64,000 nt of DNA from Morella rubra (taxonomy: Eukaryota; Streptophyta; Magnoliopsida; Fagales; Myricaceae): the NCBI GenBank assembly GCA_003952965.2, contig CM025850.1, forward strand, positions 11,289,555-11,353,554, written 5' to 3'. This document shows positions 35,640 to 47,333 of this stretch, in pieces; position 1 is the first letter of the stretch, and each line of letters opens with the position of its first letter. Under the pieces are notes generated by a model. It searched no databases. It was not told where the DNA came from and saw only the letters and a list, made by a program, of their open reading frames with translations. The position numbers and the translations under genes were made by a program.

Positions 35640-36410
35640 TATTTTCATCTTTTATGGATATGACTGAGGAACCGAGATTCTCTGAAGTCGTCTTATTCTT
35701 TGAGGGATTGGGAACCTTAGTTCTCCTAAGTCCGTGGATGCGACTGGGAACCAAGGTTCTCTGAAGTTATCTCAGTCTTGGAGGGACTGAGAACCTTAGT
35801 TCTTCTACAACCGTGGATGCGCCTGGGAACCGAGGTTCTCCAAAGTCATCTCAGTCTTGGAGGGACTGGGAACCTTAGTTCTCCTACGTCTGCTTGGGAA
35901 CCAAGGTTCTCCAAAGTCATCTCAGTCTTGGAGGGACCGGGAACCTTAGTTCTCTTACGTCCGTGGATGCGCCTGGGAACCGAGGTTCTCCGAAGTCTTC
36001 TTACTCTTAGAAGGACTGGGAACCTTAGTTCTCCTAAGTCACTAGATGCGACTGGAAACCGTGGTTCTTCGAAGTCGCCTTACTCTTAGAAGGAATGGGA
36101 ACCTTAGTTCTTCTAAGTCTGTGGATGCGACTGGGAATAAAGGTTTTTCGAAGTCGTCTTACTCTTGGAAGGACTAGTAACCTTAGTTCTCCAAAGTTCA
36201 TGGATGCGACCGAGAACCGAGGTTCTCCGAAGTCGTCTTACTCTTGGAGGGACTAGGAACTTAGTTCTCCTAAGTCTGTGGATGCAATTGGGAACCGTGG
36301 TTCTCCGAAGTCGCCTTACTCTTGGAAGGACTGGGAACCTTAGTTCTCCTAAGTCTGCGGATGTGACTGGGAACCGAGGTTCTCCGAAGTCGTCTTAATT
36401 TTTCTCTGTT
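35640..36410. repeat. Tandem array, about 79-bp unit, about 9 copies
   Basis: Units contain GGGACTGGGAACCTTAGTT, then CTCCTAAGTC, a GTGGATGCGACTGGGAACC block and GAGGTTCTCCGAAGTCGTC. Starts of GGGACTGGGAACC fall near 35709, 35784, 35861, 35931, 36013, 36091, 36169, 36247 and 36329, so the spacing is 71-82 bp. The array sits in the element between integrase and the antisense ORF, where Tat elements are known to grow satellite-like repeats. Confidence 0.95.
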
Positions 36411-36530
36411 TGTTTGATGAGTGACCTTTGAAGAGAAATCTTCGAATTTTTCATTTATAGTAAGTGATAGTGCAAGACATGAAAACATAATATACGTGTA
36501 AACACGTGGAGATAAACAGTATAGGGATAT

Positions 36531-37560
36531 TTATGCATAGTACTTTTTGAGATACATCGAGTTCCACGGATGTTGCAACGCTTTTCCTTGGAGATCCTCT
36601 AAATAGTACGTTCCTAGTCGCTTGGATCTGACGATGCGATACGGGCCTTCCCAATTTGGATGGAGCTTTCCTTGCTGTGGGTCTTTGGTTCCTGGTAACA
36701 TCTTCTTGAGGACTAAATCCCTGGGGATGAAACGGTGGGGTCTGACCTTGGCATTGTAGTAATTTGCAATTTTCTGTTTGTACACTTCCATTTGAGCATT
36801 ACTTCTTCCCTTCTCCCTCTAGTAAATCAAGGTCCAGCTTCTTTTCTTCTTTATTATTTTCAGGGGTGAACATCATCACTCGCGAAGAGAGAGCCCTGAT
36901 TTCAATTGGGATCACAGCTTCGGTTCCATAGCTGTCCTGACAGTGGTGCTGTATGCCCATAGGACTCTGGGTAGTTCTTCTTCCCACGAACCTTTGTGAT
37001 CGTCGAGTTTTGTTTTGATAATCTTAAGCAGTGATCGGTTTGCTAGCTCCACTTGTCCATTGGCTTGCGGGTAATATGGAGACGAGTAATGGTTCTTATT
37101 CCATGCAGAATTATCAGAAATTTTTATTGTCAAATTGTTTGCCATTATCAGTGATTATGGCCTGGGGTCGTCCAAAGCAACAGATGATATTTTCCCAAAC
37201 AAATTTGCTCGATGATTTTTGCTAATGGCTCAGCTTCTACCATTTGGTGAAATAGTTGATGGCGACAATTAAGAATTTCAACTGTCTTTGCCCTATTGGG
37301 AAAGGTCCGAGGATGTCAATCCCCCACTGCATGAATGGGTATGGAGCACTTATGATTGTCATCTTTTCCGCTGGGGTGTTTATGAGATTGGCAAACCTTT
37401 GGCACTTTTCACATTTTTGCACTACATTTTCCGCATCTGCATGCGTGGTGGGCTAAAAGAATCCAGCTCGGACGACCTTTTGGGCCAAAGTGCGTACTCC
37501 CAAATGGTTCCCACAGATTCCTTCATGCACTTCCCAAAGTGCGTAATTGGCATCTCGGGC
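36531..37560 (-). pseudogene. Integrase of the Tat element, broken
   Basis: The zinc-binding part ends with VQKCEKCQRFAN. The catalytic core starts PFMQWGIDILGPFPIGQRQ and continues in other frames (HGIPHAIITDNG-like region lost to stops; HHPQANGQVELANRSLLKII clear). The C-terminal part has LVLKKMLPGTKDPQQGKLHP and NWEGPYRIV. At least three frame breaks. Confidence 0.85.
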
Positions 37561-38240
37561 ATTGAGGCAACGTAAGAGTGGTTTGGAGAGACTTTGACGA
37601 TATAAGTTCACATCTATGATGGTGTATCGTGGTGCTATTCTCTTGAATTTCTATTTTTGTTGTGTATCTATCTCGAGGTTTTCCTCCAGTAGTGTCTTCA
37701 CGATCGACAATCACCAATCACTAGGTTCTACTTCATCAATCGTGCGAATTTCTGATACGACTCCGGTGGATTGTATGATGCCTCGCCCTTTGAATATCCC
37801 TGCTGCTCTTGGGCATTTTGATCGCGAGGATTGTGTTGGATTTCAAAGGCCTCAAAGCTATTTTTTACTTCCAAGGCACACTTCGGATATGCCGCCATTC
37901 TTTCATCTCGGGCTTCGAAGTTCCCAGTGACTTATCCCACCACCAATTGGGAGTCTATGTACAAATGGAGATATTTTCCTCCGAGAAGTTCTGTGGTAAG
38001 TAATCAGGCTATGAGGGCCTCGTATTTTGCCTCGTTGTTTATGGAAGAGTATTCTAGCTTGATTCCGAATTCAACACGTTCTTCCTCGAGTATTTCGACA
38101 ACTATCCCTATTCCGCCTGCTTCATGAGTAGATGACCCATCCACATAAACTTGCCACCATTTCGGCTTGAGAGCCTCTTCTTGACATACTGATGTGGTGA
38201 ACTCGTTGATGAAATCGGCTATTGCTTGTCCTTTGATGGC
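37561..38240 (-). pseudogene. Second RNase H-like (aRNH) domain of the Tat element
   Basis: After the first RNase H a second motif set appears: WWQVYVDGSSTHEAGGIGIV, then NNEAKYEALIA. This is the archaeal-type RNase H signature (YVDGSS, NNEAEYEAL) described for Tat retrotransposons. Frames are broken further on. Confidence 0.75.
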
Positions 38241-38243
38241 TGT

Positions 38244-39345
38244 TCAAGGTTGATATTTGATGTCAAATTTACTGAGTTCTATAGACCACTTGATTAATCT
38301 TCCTAATGCATCTGGCTTTCCCAAGGTTTGTCGTAGCGAATGGTCTATCAAGACAATGATGGGATGAGCTTGGCAGTAAGGCCTCAGTTTCCTTGTAGAG
38401 ATAACGACAGCTAGTGCGAACTTGTAGACGTCAGGATACCGAGGCTCGGCTTCTTGCAGGGCTTTGCTCACGTAATATATGGGTTGCTGTACATCGTTAT
38501 CATCTTTTATAAGCTTTGTAGTTATCACTGCATCAGAAATAACAAGATAAAGGTATAAAATATCTCTCTTGGTACAGGGGAGCTGAGGAGCGGAGGGCTC
38601 GCCAAGTACTCCTTAAGTTCTTTAAAAGCCTTTTGACATTCCTCTGTCCATTCGAAGGCCTTCCGAAACGTTTTGAAAAATGATAGACATTTATTCGTAG
38701 CTCGAGCGACGAATCTGTTGAGTGCCTCTATGTGCCCCGTGAGTCGTTGCATTTCTTTGACGTTCTTCGGTGGTTGCATGTCCAGGATGGCCTTGATTTT
38801 CTCTGGGTTGGCTTCGATTCCTGGCTGAGATATGAGGAATCCCAGGAATTTTTTGGAAGACATTTCGAATACACATTTTGCTGGATTCAAGCGCATCTTG
38901 TATTTTCGGAGTACTTCGAAGGATTTGGCAAGATTTGTGACGTGATTTTCTAATTCTCGCATTTTTACCAATAGATCGTCCACGTAAACTTCTATATTAC
39001 GTCCTATCTGCTTCTGGAACATCAAGTTGACTAGTCTTTGATATGTTGTCCCGAAATTCTTCAGTCCAAAAGACATCACTTGATAGCAATAAGTGTCCCA
39101 ATCTGTTGTGAAAGAAGTACATTCCTGATTCGATGTATGCATCTTGATCTGGTTGTATCCTGAGAAAGCGCCCTTGAAGCTGAGAAATTGGTGTCCCACG
39201 GTCGAAACGACAAGGGAATCGATTCTCGGGAAATGGTAGCAGTCTTTTGGGCATGCCTTGTTCAGGTCGGTGTAATCCACACACATTCTCCATTTTTCGT
39301 TTGCCTTCTTCACTTTGACCACGTTTGCCAACCAGCTGGGACAAT
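38244..39345 (-). pseudogene. Reverse transcriptase and RNase H of the Tat element
   Basis: RT from about 39340: KWRMCVDYTDLNKACPKDCY, FSGYNQIKM, catalytic YVDDLLVK, FLGFLISQPGIEANPEKI. The RT frame is open for 268 codons. RNase H follows in another frame at 38528-38244 (QPIYYVSKALQEAEPRYP). The first RT block, IREVNCPSWLANVV, is preceded by a stop near 39363. Confidence 0.92.
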
Positions 39346-39792
39346 TGACTTCTCTAATAAATCAGGATTTGGTTAACTTCCCGACTTCTTCTTGGATTAC
39401 TTGACTTCTTTTCGGGATGAAACTTCTCTTACGCTGTATGACCGGTTTGACTTCGGGATGTATATTTAACCTGTGGGTAATGACCTCGGGATCTATTCCT
39501 GGCATATCTTCATGTGACTAGACGAAGACTTTACTGTTTACTCGGAGAAATTCCATAAGGTTTTTTTTAGAATCCTTAGACAGATGGGCACCAATCTTCA
39601 CCGTTCGTTCCTCCGAGTCTACCCAGAGCGGTATTTCTTCCAACGGCTCTACCGGTTGTGCTTGGAATTCTTCAAAATGTTCTATAACCATGGTTTCTAC
39701 GGTTCTTTGGGTGTCTGAAAGATAGCATTTCCTTGCTAAATTTTGATCCCCATTTGCTTCTCCTATCCCCGATTTGGTCAGAAATTTCATCT
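39346..39792 (-). pseudogene. Protease-RT linker of the Tat element
   Basis: Open frame 39790-39518 with GDQNLARKCYLSDTQRTVE and VKIGAHLSKDSKKNLMEFLR, typical of the Tat region between protease and RT. It then has stops, with HRLNIHPEVKPVIQRKR readable downstream. Confidence 0.7.
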
Positions 39793-40242
39793 TTAATGAT
39801 AAGTCGACACCACAGCGTGTAGGCGATTCAGGGTAACCCGTCCTATGATGGCGTTATAGGAAGATTCTCCCTTGAGAATTAAAAATTTAACGGAGAGCGA
39901 TGCTTCATACAGGGGTTCTCTGACCGTGAATGACAATTCTTTTATTCCCAGACTGAGCACTTCGTGGCCAGTAAGCCCGGTGAGTCGGGTGCTTTCCTTT
40001 CTCAGTACTTCTTTTCCTAGCTTCATTTGGTCGTATGCAGTGGTGTACAAAATATCAGTGGAGCTTCCGGTGTCGACGAGTATGCGTCGGATCTTATAAT
40101 TTCCTATTATATCGTCGATCACCAAGGCGTCGTCGTGCAGATATTTGATTTCTACCATGTCTTTCATAGTGAACGTAATAGGCTTTTCCTCCCTGATATT
40201 GGATGCCGAGATTTGCTGTTTATTTTTGAGACAAGTAATCAT
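39793..40242 (-). pseudogene. Aspartic protease of the Tat element
   Basis: 150-codon frame with the active-site motif ILVDTGSSTDIL and the second hallmark YNAIIGRVTLNRLHAVVSTYH region. Confidence 0.88.
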
Positions 40243-40436
40243 CTCAAGTAAGTTTTTTTTGAAGATTTAGACGACCCTCCTGCTGCGAGACCTTTGGAAA
40301 TGACCCTGATTTCGCCTATCGCTCTTGGTGGTGAGCGCCGTTCTTCTGATCTTTCTCTTTGTCGTAAACCTTCATTTTCCCTGCGATTCTCTCAAGACGT
40401 TCTCTCATCCCTTCAGTAGGGCCTAAAACGCTGGTT

Positions 40437-41788
40437 CTAGGGAGTTCTTGGTTCTCTTCGGAATGACTCACTCAATCTGGTCGTAGTGAACTGTCGTAGA
40501 TGTCCTTGTTGAATGAAAGCCTCTATTTGTCTTTTTAGGTGTATATATTCGTTTGTGTTGTGACCATGATCATTGTGGAAGTGACAGAATTTTTGGTCAT
40601 CTCGTTTGTCGGGGTCAGACCGCATTTTCGGGGGCCATCGTATCTCGGGATCGTTTTGAATCTCCATGAGAATTTTCCCGGGAGACGTGTTGAGAGGTGT
40701 AAATTGCAATCTTGGGCTATTTGTTCCTGGTTCGGTTTGCGAGTCCATCCTTTGTTCTCTTTCCATTGTGGGAAGCCTGGCCCGAGTTCCTTCTTTTTTT
40801 CTTTTGGCTGCTGTTCCTCCTTGATCGACGACCTATAGCCAGCGAGTTGTTACCATATCCTTGGCATTCATATACTTTTGCACTTTTTCCATGAATTTTT
40901 CGAACGTTTCTAGAGGTTTCTTCCTTAGGGAGAACAAAAATCTCCTGCTAGTTAAACTAGCTACTATGGCGGTGAGCACCACCTTATCTTCTGGATCTTC
41001 CACATTGAGTTTTTCCTGGTTGAAGCGCACCACATAATCTCGCAGACTTTCACCTTCTTTTGCCAAGTGGAGAGGAGATGAATGGTCGGCTTCTTCTGCT
41101 TCTTGCTCTCTATGAAGTGGCTGATGAAGGCTTTGCTAAGTTCTTTGAAGCTTGAAATGGAGTTCGGCCTTAACCTACTAAACCATACGTGAGCTGATCC
41201 GGCTAACGTTGTGGGGAACGCCTTGCATTTGATTGCGTCTTGGGTGTCCAGCAAATCCATCTATGATTGGTAACTTTCTAGGTGATTGAGTGGATCGGTC
41301 TCCCCTTTGTACTTGTCAATTACCGGCATGCGGAATTTGGATGGTATCCGAACCTCCAGAATATTTGAGGTGAACGAAGATTCGACATGGTGCATCATAT
41401 TTTCCAAAGAAGACGATGGTGGTTTGTCCACCTTTTGTCTCATCTGCCCCAATTCGGCTAGGACTTCTTCCAGTCTAGTGTTGACTCTGCTGGCTTCTTC
41501 ATTCCGCCCAGGTGGGGAGTGTGAGCCTTTTTTATATTGTGGGATGCGAACTTCCTCATCATACCTTTCTGGTATTGATATTTGTGGCACATGGGCTTCC
41601 ATGGCGCTCCTGCCTTGGACAGATGTCTTCCCTGGTTGTCCATTATTAGGATTCGACTCTCGTCCTGTGCTGGTTTGAGATTCGTGGACGGTTTTCACTA
41701 ATCCTTCAATCATTCGAGGAGGGGGTTCCAGAAACGGTTTCGAATTACCTCCAGTCTTCCCTTTGCCTTTACTTTTGGTGGTCACCAT
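40437..41788 (-). pseudogene. Gag of the Tat element, frameshifted
   Basis: Starts MVTTKSKGKGKTGG at 41788. The retrotransposon gag domain is readable over two or three frames (YKGETDPLNHLESYQS, FPTTLAGSAHVWFSRLRPNS, GESLRDYVVRFNQEKLNVED, KFMEKVQKYMNAKD), then a zinc-knuckle-like CHFHNDHGHNTNEYIHLKRQ. There is a stop after SYQS (41261) and a frame change near 41060. Confidence 0.88.
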
Positions 41789-41816
41789 AAACCTTTTATC
41801 ACGAGAACTCCAAACG

Positions 41817-41834
41817 TTCCCACAGACGGCGCCA
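41817..41834 (-). other. Primer-binding-like site
   Basis: TGGCGCCGTCTGTGGGAA on the - strand, two bases inside the 5' LTR, of the kind used for tRNA priming in plant Gypsy elements. The tRNA is not assigned. Confidence 0.6.
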
Positions 41835-41836
41835 AC

Positions 41837-42359
41837 TGATAAATCAGTTGATTTATGGTCAACACGTCAAAGTAAATGCGTCTCGATCTTCACGTATCTT
41901 TTTCAATAAAACAACAAAGGATCCTGGGCACCAGGGTTGGGACCTCTGATGCTTAAGTCAATCTTTTTTTTACACGAATTTCACTATTCAATCACTCAAA
42001 AATCACTTACCTGTTGTCATCATTAGCTTCTCCTTTTATAGTATTTCTCCCACGTTCCTCTCCTTCCTTTTGGCAGGAAATTTAGCGGGAATTTTGTCCC
42101 TGTAAGGTTGTGCTCTGCGATACGCTCTTCTCACGTCTCCGTAACGGTTATTCGCGTCTACTAAGGGAACAAAGAGATCATGGAGTTATTGCTCTTCCCA
42201 GGTTGTTATATAACTGCTTGTGACACGTATAACGGTTTTTCTTTCTAGATTTAACGCGGTATGGGCTTGGTTGTAACCATTCAGCCTTGACAAAGATGTA
42301 ATCATGTTTCATGGCCCAAATTGGCTTGGGCTGGACTTGATTTAGTATTGGTATCATCA
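41837..42359 (-). repeat. 5' LTR of the Tat element
   Basis: 523 bp, TGATAAATCAG...GGTATCATCA. Directly flanks the 3' end of the first P450 pseudogene. Confidence 0.88.
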
Positions 42360-42501
42360 AAAAGATTTCAAATTGATACAACTTATTTAGAGTCGAACAA
42401 AAAATAGAATACAAATGTATATGGGTACACTACGGACAAACTAATTACATAAATCTTATTTGTGATAACTAGTACTCCTACTTAAAACTTGAGGAAAGTA
42501 T

Positions 42502-44283
42502 TCAAACATCCATAGACTCAGAAAGAACCTTATTCATGATAATTGGGCGAGCTCTACACATAGCCTCCAGTGGCACGGCTTTGGGCATGGTAATACCATT
42601 ACCCTCTGTCATGTCAACTTCTGCCTCATCAATCCTTTTCCACTCAAAGCATTGAATCAATGACCCTAAAGTCAAGTTGAGCGTACGTCGAGCGAGGCCT
42701 CCCCAGGACAAGCCCTCCTCCCCATCCCAAATGGAATCAACTTATGTGCATCACCTTCTCCACTTTCAAACCTCTCGGGCTTAAAACTAGTTGCATCATC
42801 CCACACCTTGGGGTCTCTATGTATAGCCCATGCATTGACCAGTACGATTGTTTGACTTGGAACTCATATCCTCCAATGGTACAATCTTCTGAAGTCATGT
42901 GTGGGAGTAGCAATGGAACTGTAGGGTACAAACGAAGGGTCTCGGAGATTATGTTTTGAAGGTAGTGCAATTTGGAGGCATCCGCTTCGTCCATCAATTT
43001 CTCCTGTCCAATTTTGTTGTCCAAGTCAACTCTAACCTTCTTCAACATATCAGGATTGTTAAGCAAATTAGACATTGCCCATTCCAATGTTACTGTAGAG
43101 GTATTAGTCCCAGCAAGTATCAAAACCTGTAGAGTTAAAGAAGATTATGAATACTAGTTAGGACTTTATCTAATCTTTGATTAAAATTAAAAGGAAGCAG
43201 TAAGAACAAAAATGGTTTAAAGGTACTGTGTGCTCATCTATGTTGTCATCTTCATGAGTAATGAAGCGCTATTATGTCTAAAATCCTAGCACGCGTGAAG
43301 GCACCTATTTTGTCATCTTTATTCATTTTGGATATATCCAACTTTGCTTTCCACCATGGACAACAAAGAATTGCTTGCAAGTAATGCACTTGACTTACCA
43401 GAATCAGCCCTTTGATAATCTGATCGGTATAGTATTCTGGTTGTGATGTTTGTAAAGAAAGCAGATGGTCAATCATAGTGTTCCCCTTGGCCTCCTGACT
43501 TCTCTTCTCATCAATCAGACCTTGAAAGAATGCATCCATCTTCTTCCCGAGTCTGATCATCTTCTTTTCTAAACCCCCGTGGTCAATCCACCGCAACAGG
43601 GGCACGTATTCTCCCAGATTTGACGCCCCTGCATTCGTGAAGACCTCTTTCATTATCTCCCTAAACTGTATCGCTTCTTCCTCATCCTTTACGTCCTCAC
43701 CAAAATAACGCTTTCCTGCCACCATTCTCATTATGGTGTTAAAGGTGAGGTCTGAGAACATAGATTTTAGCTCCACCTTGGCGAAATCTTGGCACGAGTT
43801 ACGCGATAGTTTACATAGCAAGTGCTTGACCTCGTCTCTTCGAATGCCCAAGAACATGTTGAGGCGATTAGTTGAGAAGATCTCAAGGGCACTGATACGA
43901 CGAAGGTTGCGCCAGTGGTCACCGTAAGGGGCACTTGTGATAGTGGTGTGGTTGTAGGCGAGGTGCTTGCCGCGTAGTGTTTGAGGGCGGTTGGCTAGTA
44001 CTATGTCATTCTTGGTGAAGCATTCCTCGACTACAGATGGTGACGACACAATCACCACTAGACGGGAACCAAATCGAAGAGAGAAAATCTGACCGTACTT
44101 TTGTGAAAGGCTATGGAAAGTACGGTGAAGTGGCTTTTTAAGGAGATGGAGATGACCTAAAATTGGAAGAGAAGGTGGTCTGGGAGGGAGGTGCTTGGGT
44201 GGTCTTCTTGATTGAATTAAGAGCTTGAGAGCAAGGAGGAGGACAAGAAGAGAGAGAGACGAGTACAGAAAGATGTCTTCCAT
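42502..44283 (-). pseudogene. CYP81-type cytochrome P450, near-intact, two 1-bp deletions in exon 2
   Basis: Exons 44283-43399 (295 codons, fully open) and 43126-42502. Start [20 protein letters not shown] is a membrane anchor, then the hinge [17 protein letters not shown]. The I-helix motif AGTNTS, ETLR and PERF-equivalent sequence are all present at DNA level. One G is missing after GGATATGAG (near 42863) and one base is missing in the haem-binding segment after CCTGGGG (near 42701). With both bases added the gene would be 503 codons with a colinear CYP81 layout. As written, the protein ends before the haem Cys. Either a very young pseudogene or assembly error. Confidence 0.8.
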
Positions 44284-44825
44284 GTTTGTTTCTCTTTGAT
44301 ACATGCTGATGAAGATGATACATACATAAATATATGATGGCTTTCGATTCTTTTTTGCAGCTTCCTGAAATATCTGGTATGAATTATCAGTTTATGTGGT
44401 CCCGCTATTGAATTTTAAGAGTCAATTATTTGAAAATTGGACCGTTCTCTTTTTCTTTCGGGTCTATTACGTTACCCTTGCATTTCCTTTCTCCCGTGTG
44501 GCTTTTTCTGGGTCAAGTCTTCGACGTCTGAAAATGACATAGCATTATTGCTCTTTCAGGCATTTAGGTGTTGAGCTTTTATGAACTCCAAGTAATAGAA
44601 TACTATCTGCGATATTCCATAAAAATGGTAATCTTTTTTGTCACTTTCACGAGTAAATTTGAGAGGTATCGATTGTGTATGGAGGACAGAAATAGGAAGT
44701 CAAGAATTATTTACTTTAGATTACAAAAGTGGAATCCAAATTCACCGATGATAGAAAATAATAGAAGTGATTAGTAAATTAAAAATATGATATTTTCATA
44801 ATTTGTTTTATTCTTTTTTTTTTTT
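44284..44825 (-). other. Upstream flank of the first P450
   Basis: TATA-like ATAAATATAT near 44325 on both strands, 40 nt from the ATG. No gene seen. Confidence 0.35.
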
Positions 44826-45113
44826 GGGGAAAATACATTTTTTACCTACGAAGACGATAATGCCCTTTGCCCACTATGCTTATACTGCAGATATTTTTGT
44901 CAATTCATTAAAATTTCGGTGGTAGTATTGTCAGATGGAGGGTGCAAAGTGTATAACATTGATAGTTGAAAGTTGCAATGTGTCAAAGTAAGTAGTGTAG
45001 GGTGTAAAGTGTCTAACATTGATAGTTGGAGGGTACAAAGTGTCAAAACTGGTAATTTAGAGTGCAATGTATTAAAAGACCCGGTAGTTGATAGGTGCAA
45101 AGTGTTTTTTCCT
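44826..45113. mobile_element. Foldback MITE, copy 2 (partial)
   Basis: Starts GGGGAAAATACATTTTTTACC and carries repeated GGGTGCAAAGTGT, AACATTGATAGTTG and GGTGCAAAGTGTTTTTTCC. It is the same family as 17027-17425, but the left arm is shortened. Confidence 0.75.
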
Positions 45114-46684
45114 TTAATTTTTTTTTTTTTGAGAAAATTTTTTTTTCAAGTGATTGACTTATCATAAAACCAGGTCGACTCATCATGAAGCCAGGTCGAA
45201 ACCTAACACTATTTGAACTCGAAAATTTTACATAGCGCGAAGATCACCTGAGCATAATAAAACTATTATGATTCGAACTTTTATTGAGTGCAAATTTTGG
45301 ATCATTGGCACATTCCCCACGTCACTAAGCCACCACATCTGATAGTATAATAATTTGTTTTATTCTAATGCTTGCGTATATCCCTCCTTGTTGACGTGGA
45401 AACAATCCAATTATCTTATGAAATAAAATAGAAAATGAATGAGCAAATAAAGAAGCAAACATATTAGTATGGAAAAAAACGCAAAAGTTAAATTTACTGA
45501 GTGCGTTTTTGTTTCCTTTTGCTGTGAAATCATCCAGTACGTCATTTTATTAGACTTTGGACGTGGTAATATATATGGGCAGCGGTTGGCCAGAAGAAAG
45601 GACAACATAAACACGTGACGCAGTAGCCGAGTGGGCCGTATCGTATGTACTACGTAGGTGGCAAATGCGTGTCGTGGCAAAAATCTCTGCTTTTCTCCAC
45701 TCTCATGGACACAACATTTTGATGGCTCTGCTTTGTTTCTCTGACCAAAAGAATGCACTGTTCATCCGAACCAAAGCTGAGAAACATCCATGAAAGCATT
45801 TGTTTCGGTCTTCCCCCCCCCCCCCTTTTTTTTTTTCCTGAGCTTTTGTTTTCTCACCTCTCCTTCTTTTGCAAATTATCATTTTAGTTTCTGTCTCTGT
45901 TTTGTTTTCTCGCCTTGTCTGTTTCCTGTCGGGCTGTATCTATCCAGAGGACAGATATATGAGATTGTCCCGAGTTCTTCTCGCCAAAAGAATGCATTTT
46001 ACCATTTTTATTCTGGTTTCCCTCGATTTTTGCAAATAACAATATTTGCTTCGTTAAATTAGATGTGTGTGTGTGTGGTTATCCTCACGTCTTCACGTGG
46101 TTATTTATAGCAACTTTTCAGATCATAAATATCTCCCAAATTGGTGTGAAGCAGAATCATCATGCAGCGTATCCGTTCCTCTTTCAGTAATCAATTGGAC
46201 TTCCAAGTAAAACAAATTTTGTTTCGCTAGCGTTTTCTTGTAATTTTCTGACAGTATGTTTAATGAAGGTTACTTTCAATTTGAAGAGAAAAAAACAACA
46301 TAAAAGATTGAGATGCTTAAAAGTATACACTCCTACTTACGAAATGCAATCAAAGTTGTACCTAGTATTATTTTATATATCTAGTATTTTGAGAATTGGA
46401 AACTTTATGAAATGTTTTTATGGAGAAATCTCAGATAAGAAATCTAAAAAGTAGGAAGACAATTATTTAGTGTGGAAATTCTCCAAGTATTTGTTTTAGA
46501 GCAAAGCTATACATGGTGGGCTAAAGTGCACCCCGCGCGCGCGCGGCGTGGGTGCTAGTGGCACTTTTGCGGAGCACGAAGGATTTGAGCTGTACTAATC
46601 GCTTAGATTATGTTTCGAATTTTTCTTCAATGAGAAGATTTAGGTTATTTAGAATTTTAAAAAGAATCAAGTATCAGTATTAGG
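45114..46684. other. Intergenic, duplicated P450 upstream sequence
   Basis: No gene. 45400-46050 shares blocks with 52520-53060 and 55930-56180 (for example TGATAATATATGGGCA-type, CTATCCAGA(A/G)GACAGA, CAAATTATCATTTT), so it is the repeated upstream unit of the P450 cluster. Also contains (GT)8 at 46062-46077 and a CGCGCGCG tract at 46533-46544. Confidence 0.5.
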
Positions 46685-46686
46685 TT

Positions 46687-46830
46687 ATGGACTCAAGCTC
46701 ACCGTGCGTTGGGCAATGCCTGCCCCGGGACAAGCCCTCCTTCCCAACCCAAATGGCAACAACGTTGTATGCACTGCACTCACCACTTCCAAATCTTTCA
46801 GGCTTAAAACTAGTTGAATCCATGATTGAC
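46687..46830 (-). pseudogene. Isolated P450 exon 2 fragment
   Basis: About 140 bp resembling 56598-56732 of the intact P450 (FKPERF..GSGE region through the haem-binding CPG segment), with frameshifts. It is not contiguous with any other P450 sequence in the right order. Confidence 0.75.
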
Positions 46831-47333
46831 TTGGTTTCTTATTCCCAGGCATGGATTATAGTTTATGTACTTATCAACATGTAATCAGTTGATTTTTACT
46901 GGGTCAACTCAGGTAATTATAGTTTATGGGGGATCTTCCTTAAAAATAATATGTTCCAAACTTTTTGGCATGGAGAAATTTGATCAACCACTTTTTATGA
47001 AGTTGAATTTTTAATTTCTGATTGAGTTGGTTTCAATACTCAACAAAAAAAAAAAAAAAAAAAAAAGGAAAGAAAATTGGTACAACTTATGGCCAGTAAA
47101 AACAAAAACAAAAACCAAATGTATATGGATGCACTACCGCAGTGTAATGTATATTTATTGCCACAATGGGTATGGGTAAATAATTACATAAACTTTTATT
47201 TGTAAAAGATAACAAGTATCTCGAAACTTGAGGTAGCATTTCAAACGTTCACTGACTCAGAAAGAACCTTATTCATGATTGAGCGGGGTCTACACATAGC
47301 CTCCAGTGGCACGACTTTGGGCATGGAAACACC

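Larger units (their letters stand above)
29573..42359 (-). mobile_element. Ty3/Gypsy LTR retrotransposon, Tat lineage, about 12.8 kb, degenerate
   Basis: 5' LTR 41837-42359 and 3' LTR 29573-30097, with TG...CA type ends on the better-preserved right copy. A primer-binding-like site is next to the 5' LTR and a polypurine tract next to the 3' LTR. Domain order gag, protease, RT, RNase H, second RNase H-like, integrase is Gypsy. The second RNase H-like domain, a CxFHxDxGH knuckle in gag, the antisense ORF and 3' tandem repeats point to Tat. The two LTRs differ visibly (roughly 10 percent), so insertion is old. Frameshifts and stops in gag and pol make it non-autonomous. No matching target duplication is visible (AAAAG on the right; AT-repeat on the left). 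Confidence 0.9.

Noticed and set aside
29573-42359. Intact, currently mobile retrotransposon
   Set aside because: LTRs differ markedly, gag, integrase and the first RNase H are frameshifted, and no target duplication is visible.
46533-46545. CGCGCGCG tract as Z-DNA or CpG island
   Set aside because: Only about 12 bp long with no CpG-rich surroundings.
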